The notes under the pieces: model-generated
The model's database searches: none
What the model saw: the letters and a program-made list of their open reading frames with translations, nothing else
What the model was told of the DNA's origin: nothing
Position numbers and translations under genes: made by a program
Shown: one piece after another, positions 40,824 to 50,463 of the stretch
Layout of the letters: every line of letters begins with the position of its first letter
How positions within the stretch are numbered: position 1 is the first letter of the stretch
Source of the DNA: UBA1731 sp045595285
GTDB taxonomy: Bacteria; Verrucomicrobiota; Kiritimatiellia; RFP12; UBA1067
Direction of reading: 5' to 3'
Length of the DNA stretch: 53,913 nucleotides
Assembly: GCA_045595285.1 (NCBI GenBank)
Contig: JAZOAC010000179.1
Coordinates: 1-53,913 of the forward strand

Positions 40824-43466
40824 ATGAATGAGATTGCAAGATGCATATCAAAGGTCCGTCGTGAATGGTGCAGACGTTTATTCTCTGTATCAACAACCTG
40901 TTTGTTGATGTTTGTACCGATGATGCTTCCGGCGGCGCAGTGGACTGGTGCCGGCGATACATCCGGTTGGGATGTCGCCGGGAACTGGTCGGATGAAAAA
41001 GTTCCAGGCCCGACGAATGTGGTGGAGCTTAAGGATGATGCAATTATAACGCTGTCAGGTAGTTGTGCGGCAAGTTGCATTACAAATACATCGGAAAATC
41101 CTATCACCCTTACGCTTGTCGTAGAATCTGATGCCCGTCTTGCCGCCTCAATATGCGGGACGATATCTGTGGAGAAATGCGGCGCGGGCACGCTTACATT
41201 TGCCGCCCGTCAATCCTACACCGGCACTACAAGCATCGAGGAAGGGTGTGTTACGACCGCTCCCGACCTGTCGCTTTCGGACTACAAGTCTTATGGAACG
41301 CTCTCACTCCATCTCGATGCATCTCGCCTGGAAACGCTCGTCACCGATACGGACGGTTATTTGACGGAATGGAAGTCGCTTACAGACAACGACGTTGCTG
41401 CCGCAGGCGCCGGTTCGGCGGAAAGGCACAGTAATGCGAAATATACCCACGAGAATCCGTTTGTCGCTACGGATAGTGTCGGCCGTAAAGCGGTACGTTT
41501 CGGGTATACGCTTGATAATGTCCGTACCAATTCGTTTATATCGCTCAGCGGTGCCGATGAAAAGTTTCAAGCGCGCACCTTCTTTTTTGTGTCGCGTCCA
41601 GTCGCCACCGGAAATTCTAACTACGGCCTTCTTGGAATGATAAAAGGCGCTGATTTCAGATTTTATACAAGTAAAACTTCGGTAGTTAGATACGGTTGGG
41701 ATCTTGCAAATATGGATGAATCCTGGTGTAATGGACGAAAGGCGACAAGTGTGCAGGATAACACATTTGAAAAATCGGGAATGACGAGTGCAAATCTTTT
41801 GGTAGTACGTCGTGAAAACCCCGGTAAGTTTGACATTATCGGCAATCAATATCTAATGAACGAAAATAATCCTGTTCTAGGTAGTAATCAGGCATCAAAT
41901 CCGATGGACTTATATGAGGTTCTTTTATTTGACGAAAAGTTAACCGATGCGCAGATAGAAGACATATCGGCAATCCTGATGAAGAAATGGAATATTCCCG
42001 AACAGGCCGCATGCTTGAATTTCTCTCTTTTACCGCCGAAGTCAACCTTCACGGTGGGAGATGGGACAGCGCTTGATTGCGGTGAAATGGTTCAGACATT
42101 GTCCGTGGTGTCTGGCGAGGGAACATTGAGGGTGGCTGGAATCATCGATCTTGAAGGTGGTGTTCTAAAAGTAGGCGGGATGGGCGTTTCCGGATTCGGC
42201 ATCGTGACGAATACGGCTGAGCAGAAGGCTACTCTTATTGTATCCAACGATACGGCTACAACAATGACTGCACATTGCTGCGGCAATGTCGATTTTGAAA
42301 AGCAAGGCGTTGGCACTCTTCAAATAGTAGGAAACCAGATGCATGGCGGAGAGACGCGTTTGAACGGCGGCAAGGTGGTCGCCGGGCTTGATTGCAACAG
42401 TTACGGTACTTTGTCGTTACATCTTGACGCGTCGCGAATTGAAACACTGGTAATGGATGCAAATAATCAATGGAAAACAAAATCTATCGTTGAATGGAAA
42501 TCGCTTGCAGACAATGGCGTGACAACCCGCGGAGGAGAAAAGGCACATGCGGATGCTTTGTTCACGCATGAAAGCCCGTTTCTTTTTGCAAATCCACAGA
42601 CGGGACTTACAGGAGTACGTTTCGGCTACGGGAAGGATACGCATGCAGAGGCTAATACCTTTTTATCAGCCTGGAAGGATGATGTAAACGAGCAGTTCAA
42701 GGCACGGACGTTTTTTATAGTTTCACGTCAGCATCAAGATTCGGCAAAAGGAATTTTGGGGATGATAAAAGGCGCTTCATTTCGCATCTACCGTGCGAGC
42801 AACTATTCATGGGCAACAACATCGGATGCTTTTTGGAATGACATGAATATTTGGTGTAATGGTCGAGAAGGAAATTCTTTCGAGGCGTCTAAAACCGATT
42901 ATCCCAATCTCTTGGTTGTTCGCAGCGAAGCTCTTAGATCTTTTGACATTATCGGCAGTCAGTATTTACTGAGAGACAATGGATCCGTCGTCGGAGGGGC
43001 TTCAATGCGGATGGATCTGTACGAGGTGCTGCTCTACGATGACGCTCTTACGGATGAGCAGATTAATGAGATATCGGCGTTTTTGATGAAGAAGTGGGAT
43101 GTTCCGCAGCAGGTTGAACCTGCGCTCTCCTTCGGAGGAGGTTTTGCGCCGGCAAGCGCTTTCACGGTTCTTGCAGACACCATGCTTGATTTCGTTAGCT
43201 ATGCGCCGCAGATGACTGGGCTCAAGACCGTTGTCACGTCGTCTTCCGCAACCCCTACGCTGACGGTCAACGGCGATTGGAATGTTACCGCACTGCCTTT
43301 GACAGTGGAAAATTCCTCGGGAATGTCGCGCGGTACGATTCTGCGTACAACCGGCAGTTTGACAGGTCCATTTGCTTCGGTATCTGGTGTGGCTTCCGAC
43401 CGGTTGGAGTATGCGACAAATGAAGCAGTGTTAAGCAGATCTGCGTTCGTGATTACTGTTCGTTAA
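40824..43466 (+). CDS. large surface protein with two LamG-like repeats
   Basis: 880 aa from ATG 40824, which has AAGGAG nine bases upstream. Signal peptide with long basic N-region (LFSVSTTCLLMFVPMMLPAA). An N-terminal autotransporter-type strand region (GAGTLTFAARQSYTGTTSIEEG) is followed by two homologous LamG-like modules. They start SYGTLSLHLDASR at about residues 153 and 525 and end MKKWNIPEQ and MKKWDVPQQ, so the gene contains an internal duplication of about 1.1 kb. A beta-rich end finishes with SAFVITVR. Probably an outer-surface glycan-binding or adhesive protein. It may form an operon with the following glycosidase-like genes. Confidence 0.78.
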   Translation: MNEIARCISKVRREWCRRLFSVSTTCLLMFVPMMLPAAQWTGAGDTSGWDVAGNWSDEKVPGPTNVVELKDDAIITLSGSCAASCITNTSENPITLTLVVESDARLAASICGTISVEKCGAGTLTFAARQSYTGTTSIEEGCVTTAPDLSLSDYKSYGTLSLHLDASRLETLVTDTDGYLTEWKSLTDNDVAAAGAGSAERHSNAKYTHENPFVATDSVGRKAVRFGYTLDNVRTNSFISLSGADEKFQARTFFFVSRPVATGNSNYGLLGMIKGADFRFYTSKTSVVRYGWDLANMDESWCNGRKATSVQDNTFEKSGMTSANLLVVRRENPGKFDIIGNQYLMNENNPVLGSNQASNPMDLYEVLLFDEKLTDAQIEDISAILMKKWNIPEQAACLNFSLLPPKSTFTVGDGTALDCGEMVQTLSVVSGEGTLRVAGIIDLEGGVLKVGGMGVSGFGIVTNTAEQKATLIVSNDTATTMTAHCCGNVDFEKQGVGTLQIVGNQMHGGETRLNGGKVVAGLDCNSYGTLSLHLDASRIETLVMDANNQWKTKSIVEWKSLADNGVTTRGGEKAHADALFTHESPFLFANPQTGLTGVRFGYGKDTHAEANTFLSAWKDDVNEQFKARTFFIVSRQHQDSAKGILGMIKGASFRIYRASNYSWATTSDAFWNDMNIWCNGREGNSFEASKTDYPNLLVVRSEALRSFDIIGSQYLLRDNGSVVGGASMRMDLYEVLLYDDALTDEQINEISAFLMKKWDVPQQVEPALSFGGGFAPASAFTVLADTMLDFVSYAPQMTGLKTVVTSSSATPTLTVNGDWNVTALPLTVENSSGMSRGTILRTTGSLTGPFASVSGVASDRLEYATNEAVLSRSAFVITVR

Positions 43467-43511
43467 CGATACCGTATTTGACGATTAAAAAGAATCAATA
43501 AAAGGAAGTGT

Positions 43512-45077
43512 ATGAAAATGAAAAATCTACTTTTGACGGGATTTTCGTTCGCTGTGGCCGCATCGGTTGCCGCTCCGGTTGATGTAAGTGACCGTCTTCA
43601 GGTGATGTGGGACGATCATGTGATTGACGCAAAGCTGACCACAGCGTCGAGACTCCTTCATCATCCCGTGTATGCCGGTACGGTAATGACCTGGGATAAG
43701 CCCTGGGAGGGTGACGGCAGTGAGTTTCCGAGCCTTGTCGTGGATGTGGACAAGGACGGAAAACGTCTCTATCGCCTGTACTATCTGGGATGGAACTTGA
43801 CGCGCGATGTGTTTGACACATCCAAGCAGGTCAATCCTATGGGAAAGAGTCTGCAGGAATGCTATGCCGAGAGTCGCGACGGTATCAACTGGGTTCGCCC
43901 GGAGCTTGGTCTCATCGAATTTAACGGCTCGAAGAAAAACAACATCATAATCAACCACAGTACGCTGAACTGGGGGAGCAACTGCTTTGTGTTCAAGGAT
44001 GACAACCCCCAATGTCCTCCTGGGGAACGGTATAAGGCCGTCTCAAGCAGCAGGCAATCGGGACATCTGTGGGTGCTGGTGTCCGCCGACGGGATAAACT
44101 TCAAGCCTGGATGGAAGATACTCAAGCTCGCTCCGCGCGCCATCATGGATGATACACATCTTTCGTCATTTTGGTATCCGAAGACGGGCGAGTATCACGT
44201 CTATCTGCGCGGAAATCATCTGCTCAAGCCTGATGAAGTCGGCAAGATGTTCAAAGACCGGGAGATTCGGCAGGTTCGGCATGCCGTATTCCGCGATTTG
44301 CACCGCATCGAGGAGTCGCGCGTGATCGATTGTGTGACGCCCGACGGGGAAGCATCGGCGGAGTATCCGATGTACACGCCTTGCGCGTTTCCGTACTACC
44401 GCAATAGAGACATAATCGTAAGTTTCACCACGCGCTACAACCAGCGCGGCAATTGGAACGACAATTACGATCTTCTGCCGGATGTCGATCATAGGAAAAT
44501 GCGTTACAGGAAGGAGAAGCGTCTCGGCATTGCGGTAACTGATGGCCTATTCGCGGTATCGCGCGACGGACAGAAGTTTGTTCGTTACGATGAGGCGTTC
44601 TTGCGTCCAGGCCCGCAGCGGCCCGGTTCATGGGTGTACGGCAGCTGCTATCCGGGCGCTTTCGTTATTCCCACACAGGCCGCAGACGGTTCGGGTGAAG
44701 AACTTTCGATCTATGTCCCCCACGGACATATGACCGGCAAGCCCAAAAAACTTGAACGCTACACGATAAGGATTGACGGATTCGTGTCGCGCCACGCCAC
44801 GTTCAAGGATCAGAAGGTGGTGACAAAGGATCTCGTTTTTTCGGGTAATGAAATGCTCATCAATTTCTCCAGTTCCGCCCGCGGAAGAATCGCGGTGTAT
44901 CTGTATCATGCCGGTCAGACAAAACCATCTCTTGTCTCTTGCTGGATGTTCGGCGACCGCGTGGATTCTCCGGTCACGTTCCCGAAGGGCAAGCTTGCCG
45001 CGTTCGCCGGAAAGCCGGTGCGGCTGGAATTCGTGATGTCCGATGCCGATCTTTATTCCTTTCAGTTCAAGAAATAA
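43512..45077 (+). CDS. secreted beta-propeller-type glycosidase-like protein, copy 1
   Basis: 521 aa with a signal peptide (NLLLTGFSFAVAASVAAP). Begins VSDRLQVMWDDHVID, with repeated Trp/Asp blades (YYLGWN, CYAESRDGINW, VLVSADGINF, SFWYPKTGEYHVYLRG, FAVSRDGQKF). This layout fits a five-bladed propeller of the GH32/43/62 type, as in many PVC hypothetical proteins. A C-terminal beta-sandwich (about residues 430-520) ends LYSFQFKK. Acidic residues in WDDHVID and in the DDTHLSSFW strand are catalytic candidates. AAAAGGAAGTGT precedes ATG. It is a clear paralogue of the protein encoded at 47.1 kb. Confidence 0.68.
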   Translation: MKMKNLLLTGFSFAVAASVAAPVDVSDRLQVMWDDHVIDAKLTTASRLLHHPVYAGTVMTWDKPWEGDGSEFPSLVVDVDKDGKRLYRLYYLGWNLTRDVFDTSKQVNPMGKSLQECYAESRDGINWVRPELGLIEFNGSKKNNIIINHSTLNWGSNCFVFKDDNPQCPPGERYKAVSSSRQSGHLWVLVSADGINFKPGWKILKLAPRAIMDDTHLSSFWYPKTGEYHVYLRGNHLLKPDEVGKMFKDREIRQVRHAVFRDLHRIEESRVIDCVTPDGEASAEYPMYTPCAFPYYRNRDIIVSFTTRYNQRGNWNDNYDLLPDVDHRKMRYRKEKRLGIAVTDGLFAVSRDGQKFVRYDEAFLRPGPQRPGSWVYGSCYPGAFVIPTQAADGSGEELSIYVPHGHMTGKPKKLERYTIRIDGFVSRHATFKDQKVVTKDLVFSGNEMLINFSSSARGRIAVYLYHAGQTKPSLVSCWMFGDRVDSPVTFPKGKLAAFAGKPVRLEFVMSDADLYSFQFKK

Positions 45078-45080
45078 CGG

Positions 45081-47012
45081 ATGCTGATATCTATCGGTAT
45101 GAAGAGTTCAAGATTAATTTTTCTCCTGGCTGTCATGTCATGCGCGTTTACATCGGCGGTGCAGACATCGGCGGCAGAGGGTAAAGGCGTATTAATGACG
45201 AACGATCTCGCCACGGTGTGGGGGAGTTCGGTCACGCCTGAGAATGTGTGGCGCGAGTATCCGCGTCCACAGCTTGTACGCAAGGGATGGGAAAGCCTTA
45301 ACGGCATATGGCAGTATGCAATAACATCGGCGGTGTCGGACGAGCCGAAGAAGTATGATGGAGCGATTCTTGTTCCGTTTGGAGTGGAAACACCTCTTTC
45401 GGGTGTAAGGCGCAAGGTAACCCCTAAAGACCAGATCTGGTATCGGCGCACTTTTACCGCCTATCCCCGTAAAGGATACCGCACGATTCTCAACTTCGAG
45501 AGGGTTGATTTCAGGGCGCAGGTGTTTGTGAACGGACATGAGGCGGCGGATGTTCCTCATGAAGGCGGGAACGTCCCGTTCAGCGTTGATGCGACGCCTT
45601 TTGTGAAGGAAGGTGAAAACGAGCTTAAATTGCTTGTGTGGGATCCGACTGATACACATCTCGGCGGCAGCGGCAAGCAGGTGCTCAAGCTTGTATCGTG
45701 CTTCTTCCCCGCAACAAGCGGCATTTGCGGCAGCGTGTGGATGGAGACTGTGCCGGAGACGTACCTTGCCGACTACAAGGTTGAGTCGGACTGCAAAAAG
45801 GGAACTGTGACCGTGACGCCGTTCCTTAAGGGAAAGGTGCGTGCCGCAAGAGTTTCCGTTGCGGCTTCCTTCGGCGGCAAGGTATTGGCGAAGGGCAGGT
45901 TGGATATGTCCGGCGACTCGGTGACACTTGTTCTGCCAAAGCCGCTGAAACTGTGGAGCTGCGAATCGCCGAATCTCTATGACCTTGCGATCACCGTAAG
46001 CGCCAACGGTCGCACTGATACCGTAAAGGGATACTTTGGTATGCGTTCTGTCGGTACCAAACTCGATGCCAAGGGAATCCGCCGCGCCACTGTGAACGGA
46101 GATTTCACATACTTTCTGGCTACGCTCGACCAGGGGTGGTGGCCTGACGGATACTTAACTCCGCCGAGCGAGGACGCTTTGCGCTTTGATGTGGATTTTC
46201 ACAAGAAGGCCGGCTTCAACGCCATCCGCAAACATATCAAGATCGAGCCGCGGGCATTCTACGCATACTGCGATAAGGTAGGGGTGATGGTGCTTCAGGA
46301 TATTCCGTCATGCCGCACAGATCAGGATGCGTGGGATATCCAGTATGGCAACAAACGATACGGATTCTATCGGCAGGAACTGAAGGATATCATCGATCAC
46401 CTGCGCAATCATCCGAGCATTGTGATGTGGATTCCCTTTAATGAGGGCTGGGGACAGCCGTCTGCAGACAAAACCCGTTTTACCAATTTGTGGCTCAAGC
46501 GGTACGATCCCTCTCGTCTTATCGACGGACCTTCCGGTTGGAATGACTACGAGGGCGGCTTTATCCAGAAATACGCAAGAGGTCAGGTGATAACAACTTC
46601 GCCGTCATTTACGTCGTGTGATGTGGTGGACCGCCACAATTATCCTTCTCCCAAAATGTTTCCGCCCAATGCGGCAAGAGTGACGATGGTGGGCGAGTTC
46701 GGCGGTGCGGTCGCATGCCTTGCCGGACACTATCAGGACGTCAAAGGCAGGTTGCATACGCCTACGCCGGTGGAAGACGGAAAATGGCGCGAGAACTTCC
46801 GCCGAAATTACGAAGCCGTCACCAGACCTCTCATCAAGATGGCGCGCGAAGGCTTGGGGGGAAGCGTCTACACCGAGGCGGTCGACCAATTCTCGGAAGC
46901 TTGCGGACTGGTAACTTTCGATCGCGCGATAATAAAATGTGACTACGGTTTTATGCAGTCGCTGCATCGGAAGATTCTGGATGCCGCCCGGGAAGGCGCG
47001 GAAGGAAAGTAG
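45081..47012 (+). CDS. secreted GH2 beta-galactosidase/glucuronidase-like enzyme
   Basis: 643 aa from ATG 45081; ATG 45099 gives a neater signal peptide (SSRLIFLLAVMSCAFTSAVQTSAA) and may be the real start. GH2 order: jelly-roll sugar-binding domain (WYRRTFTAY, FVNGHEAADVPHEGG), immunoglobulin-like domain, TIM barrel. Acid/base Glu455 in PFNEGWGQ and nucleophile Glu539 in MVGEFGG, numbered from 45081. NAIRKHIKIEPRAFYAYCDKVGVMVLQD is typical of the family. It lies 3 bp after the first propeller gene and between the two paralogues, so the three probably degrade one glycan together. The sugar specificity cannot be read. Confidence 0.85.
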   Translation: MLISIGMKSSRLIFLLAVMSCAFTSAVQTSAAEGKGVLMTNDLATVWGSSVTPENVWREYPRPQLVRKGWESLNGIWQYAITSAVSDEPKKYDGAILVPFGVETPLSGVRRKVTPKDQIWYRRTFTAYPRKGYRTILNFERVDFRAQVFVNGHEAADVPHEGGNVPFSVDATPFVKEGENELKLLVWDPTDTHLGGSGKQVLKLVSCFFPATSGICGSVWMETVPETYLADYKVESDCKKGTVTVTPFLKGKVRAARVSVAASFGGKVLAKGRLDMSGDSVTLVLPKPLKLWSCESPNLYDLAITVSANGRTDTVKGYFGMRSVGTKLDAKGIRRATVNGDFTYFLATLDQGWWPDGYLTPPSEDALRFDVDFHKKAGFNAIRKHIKIEPRAFYAYCDKVGVMVLQDIPSCRTDQDAWDIQYGNKRYGFYRQELKDIIDHLRNHPSIVMWIPFNEGWGQPSADKTRFTNLWLKRYDPSRLIDGPSGWNDYEGGFIQKYARGQVITTSPSFTSCDVVDRHNYPSPKMFPPNAARVTMVGEFGGAVACLAGHYQDVKGRLHTPTPVEDGKWRENFRRNYEAVTRPLIKMAREGLGGSVYTEAVDQFSEACGLVTFDRAIIKCDYGFMQSLHRKILDAAREGAEGK

Positions 47013-47061
47013 TGACGAAATCACAATTCCAGTGGCGAATAAAGATGCATCGCGTTAAGAT

Positions 47062-48648
47062 ATGAACAGGTATTGGAATATGAAAATTAAAACGTTGTTT
47101 CTGTCGGTAACAGTTTTCGTGGCGTTTGCATTATTGGCGGATTTCATTGAAGTCGGCGATAGGCTTCAGGTGATGTGGGATGATCATGTGGTGGACAATA
47201 AACTGAGCACGGCTGCGAAAAGGCTGCATCATCCAGTATATGCCGGCAAGGTTATGACATGGGATAAGCCTTGGGAAGGGGACGGTAGCGAATTTCCGAA
47301 TGTGGTGATCGACACCGACAGGGACGGCAAGCGCCTCTACAGGATGTATTATGTCGGGTGGAACTTCACTCGCGACATTCTTGAGTCGGCGAAGATACCG
47401 GATTCATATTCCTATAAGATCCGTACATGCTATGCGGAGAGCCGTGACGGCATCAACTGGATGCGTCCGGAACTCGGTCTGGTGGAACATGAGGGTTCCA
47501 AGAAAAACAATATTCTTGCAAGCTTCGAAACACCGACATGGAAGTATAATTTTTTCGTGTTCAAGGATACCAATCCCGCCTGCCGCCCGGAAGAGCGTTA
47601 TAAAGCCATTGCCAGCGGCAAAGGTTCGGGAGGACATCTTTGTGTGCTTACGTCGGAGGACGGAATTCATTTCAAGAAAGGCTGGCAGATTCTGAAACTT
47701 GCGCCGCGCGCGGTTATGGATGATACTTCGCTCGCTTCGTTCTGGCATCCCAAGACAGGGAAATACCATGTGTATCTTCGCGGTAACCGGCGGTTGAGGA
47801 AAAACGAACGCGGCAAGATGTTCACCGATATGGAGATGAGGCAGGTGAGACACGCCGAATTTGCCGATTTGCACTGCATCGAAGAGTCTCGCGTCATCGA
47901 CTGTGTGACGCCGGATGGTGAAGCCTCTCCAGAATATCCCATGTATACATCGTGCGCATTTCCGTATTACCGCAATCCCGACATCATCGTAGGGTTCCCC
48001 ACGAGATACAATCAGCGCGGCAAATGGGATGATAATTATGATCTTCTGCCGGATCCTGCTCACAGGAAGCTGCGTTGCAAAAAAGAGTCTCGTATGGGGC
48101 TGGTGGTTACAGACGGACTTTTCATGGTCTCGCGCGATGGACAGAATTTCGTCCGTTACGATGAGGCGTTTTTCCGTCCAGGTCCGCAGCGCCCCTGTTC
48201 TTGGGTGTATGGAAGCTGCTATCCCGGCGCGTTCGTGATTCCAACTCCCGCCGCGGACGGATCGGGCGATGAACTTTCCATCTACAAGCCGTTGGGGCAT
48301 ATGACTGGTAAGGGGGCGTGGCTTGAGCGTTACACGATAAGAATGGACGGATTCGTGTCGCGTCAGGCGACGTTTAAAGAGCAGAGGGTCGTGACAAAGG
48401 ATCTTGTATTCTCAGGCGATGAAATGCTCATCAATTTCTCCACATCCGGACGCGGAAGGATTGCGGTCTATCTGTATCTTGCCGGTCAGACAAAGCCATC
48501 TCTTGACTCTTGCTGGATGTTTGGCGACCGAGTTGATTCGCCGGTCACGTTTCCGAAAGGAAAACTTGCCGCCTTTGCTGGAAAGTCTGTGCGGCTGGAG
48601 TTCGTGATGTCCGACGCCGATCTCTATTCCTTCCGGTTTAAGAAATGA
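47062..48648 (+). CDS. secreted beta-propeller-type glycosidase-like protein, copy 2
   Basis: 528 aa (or 522 from ATG 47080, whose signal peptide KIKTLFLSVTVFVAFALLAD is cleaner). Aligns over its whole length with the protein at 43.5 kb: RLQVMWDDHVVDNKLSTAAK, SFWHPKTGKYHVYLRG, and a C-terminal run that is nearly identical. Differences concentrate in the signal peptide and in blade 2. DNA differences in the shared end are mostly at third positions, so both copies are under selection. It overlaps the next gene by ATGA. Confidence 0.68.
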   Translation: MNRYWNMKIKTLFLSVTVFVAFALLADFIEVGDRLQVMWDDHVVDNKLSTAAKRLHHPVYAGKVMTWDKPWEGDGSEFPNVVIDTDRDGKRLYRMYYVGWNFTRDILESAKIPDSYSYKIRTCYAESRDGINWMRPELGLVEHEGSKKNNILASFETPTWKYNFFVFKDTNPACRPEERYKAIASGKGSGGHLCVLTSEDGIHFKKGWQILKLAPRAVMDDTSLASFWHPKTGKYHVYLRGNRRLRKNERGKMFTDMEMRQVRHAEFADLHCIEESRVIDCVTPDGEASPEYPMYTSCAFPYYRNPDIIVGFPTRYNQRGKWDDNYDLLPDPAHRKLRCKKESRMGLVVTDGLFMVSRDGQNFVRYDEAFFRPGPQRPCSWVYGSCYPGAFVIPTPAADGSGDELSIYKPLGHMTGKGAWLERYTIRMDGFVSRQATFKEQRVVTKDLVFSGDEMLINFSTSGRGRIAVYLYLAGQTKPSLDSCWMFGDRVDSPVTFPKGKLAAFAGKSVRLEFVMSDADLYSFRFKK

Positions 48649-49826
48649 CAGAATTTCAGGCGCATTTAAATTTGAAAAGAACTTGTGATATGTTGAGAAG
48701 ATATTTGGTTATTCTGATTGTCCAGGCTGCTGCCGCAGTTCCGGTCGTGTCTGCTGCGCCGCTTGCAAACACGAATGCGCTTGTATGGGTTGACGGCGGG
48801 ATGCTTCCTCAAGAAGGTCGTGCATTTTCCGATACGCATACCCCGTACTGGCGTATCGGGAGGAAACATCTGGAAAAGATTGCCTCGGTGAACAGCGGCG
48901 TGGTTGGCCATGCTTCTGAAACTTCCGGTATATGCTACCGTTTTGTCACCGATGCCGACGAAATAACTCTGCGCTGGTCTTTGTCTCGTCCCCAGCTGTC
49001 ATTTCCGCATATGGCCGCAACGGGTGTAAGCGGCATTGATATATATGAGTGGACTAAAGCGAAAGGGTGGAGGTTTGTCAATTGGCGTTTTACCACCCCT
49101 CGTAATTATCCTGACAAACAGAAAGGAAATGCCTACACAATCAAATGGACGCCGGGTCGTCCGTGCTGGATATATCTTCCGCTCTACAACGGGATATCGG
49201 AGTTCGCCATCGGTATAGCAAAAGGTAAAAAGATTATGGCATTGCCGGTGCGCAAAAGCGGTGTCATCAAGCCTGTTGTATTCTACGGATCGTCCATCAC
49301 TCATGGTGCGTGCGCTTCGCGGCCTGGTATGGCGTATACGGCGATAGCCGGACGTAAAGGTGGTTTTCCTGTGGTAAACATGGGATTCTCCGGCAGCGCG
49401 CATTTAGAGATGGAAGTTTGTGACATGCTCGCTGATATAGACGCGAGCTGCTATGTTCTCGATCCGCTGGCAAATGTGCTGCATGTCGCCGGAGAACTTG
49501 AGAAGCGCTATGAGAAATTTATCCGGCGACTTCATGCGGTGCGGCCTGATGTGCCGATTGTTCTCTCCGCGCCGGGCGGAGGCGCTGTCGGGAGGCCTTC
49601 GTCAGGCGTAGCAAAGGCTTATTCCGTTTTTGAGAAGTTGAAAAAGGAGAATTCTGGAGAATGGAAGCGCCTTTATTGGCTTTCGGAAGACGATCTGATG
49701 TTTGACGATGAGGAATATACCGTGGACGGCTGCCATCCTAACGACTGGGGAATGATGCAGATGGGGCGCGCTCACGCAAAGGCCGTACGAACGGCGCTGG
49801 GGCTTGAGAGCGACACTTTCAGATGA
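48645..49826 (+). CDS. secreted GxDLY-SGNH esterase
   Basis: 393 aa. Begins in an ATGA overlap; ATG 48690 gives a more usual signal peptide (LRRYLVILIVQAAAAVPVVSA). N-terminal beta-sandwich with GIDIYEWTKAKGWRFV (about residues 129-144), the 'GxDLY' SGNH N-terminal domain. Then the SGNH core: FYGSSITHGACASRPGMAYT (nucleophile Ser near 217), GFSGSAHLEMEV, a DPLAN block and DGCHPNDWGMMQMG with the Asp-x-x-His pair. Such enzymes remove acetyl or other acyl groups from glycans, so deacylation before glycosidase attack is a likely role. Confidence 0.82.
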   Translation: MTEFQAHLNLKRTCDMLRRYLVILIVQAAAAVPVVSAAPLANTNALVWVDGGMLPQEGRAFSDTHTPYWRIGRKHLEKIASVNSGVVGHASETSGICYRFVTDADEITLRWSLSRPQLSFPHMAATGVSGIDIYEWTKAKGWRFVNWRFTTPRNYPDKQKGNAYTIKWTPGRPCWIYLPLYNGISEFAIGIAKGKKIMALPVRKSGVIKPVVFYGSSITHGACASRPGMAYTAIAGRKGGFPVVNMGFSGSAHLEMEVCDMLADIDASCYVLDPLANVLHVAGELEKRYEKFIRRLHAVRPDVPIVLSAPGGGAVGRPSSGVAKAYSVFEKLKKENSGEWKRLYWLSEDDLMFDDEEYTVDGCHPNDWGMMQMGRAHAKAVRTALGLESDTFR

Positions 49827-49861
49827 TATGCAAATTTCCCCTGTACAGCATAAGGTTATGA

Positions 49862-50404
49862 GTGAGTATGCATAAGAACAGAATAAAAACTGAAAGCCCG
49901 GATGTAACAGCGCTTCGCTACGCTTCCGGCGGGGAGCTGCACCGTGATTTTCACGCGTCGATACTGGACGGTGCGAATTACATGCTCGACAACTACGGTG
50001 AAGAGGCTTTGCGTGAGGTCGTTTTTGAGACCGGTACAAAGGTCTACAAAACGCTTCACGAAAAGTTGAAGGAGGGCGACAAGTCGGAGCTGCTGGCGTG
50101 GTGGCGCTATTACATGGATCGTGAAGGGGCTGATTATACGCTTGAAGAGACTGACGACGGCGCAGTGCTGACGGTGAAGAAGTGTCCTGCGCTCAAGCAT
50201 CTCGAAGTGAGGAATATTCCTGGCGGCAAAGGGCTCTGTTCGCTCACGCGCATTCTCAACGAGGCATTCTGCTCCGGCTCACCATATGAGATAGTCATGG
50301 AAGAAACCGGGGACGGCTCCTGCCGCCAAACCCTCCGCCGCATTGCCGATAACTTCCGTACGAGCGGCGGCTTGAGGACAAGCCGCCCTACCACTAGCCA
50401 CTAA
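49862..50404 (+). CDS. small cysteine-containing protein, first of pair
   Basis: 180 aa cytoplasmic protein. GTG 49862 is preceded by AAGG at seven bases; ATG 49868 also possible. LHRDFHASILDGANYMLDNYG, then helix, YMDREGADYTLEET, then VKKCPALKHL. Layout resembles the next protein and, loosely, the L-2-amino-thiazoline-4-carboxylate hydrolase/V4R-like group. I am not sure of the family. The last ten residues (TSRPTTSH) run into a repeat tract, so the true end may have been extended. Confidence 0.5.
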   Translation: MSMHKNRIKTESPDVTALRYASGGELHRDFHASILDGANYMLDNYGEEALREVVFETGTKVYKTLHEKLKEGDKSELLAWWRYYMDREGADYTLEETDDGAVLTVKKCPALKHLEVRNIPGGKGLCSLTRILNEAFCSGSPYEIVMEETGDGSCRQTLRRIADNFRTSGGLRTSRPTTSH

Positions 50405-50460
50405 CCCCTAGCCCAAACTCCCAACTCCCAACTTATAACTCCTAACTCCCAACTTTCCCC
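50401..50460. repeat. AACTCCC heptamer repeats
   Basis: About 60 bp of repeated CTCCCAACTCCCAACTTATA-type units between the two small genes. It is low-complexity, pyrimidine-rich DNA, similar in style to the kinase 3' repeats at 27.4 kb. Confidence 0.75.
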
Positions 50461-50463
50461 ACC

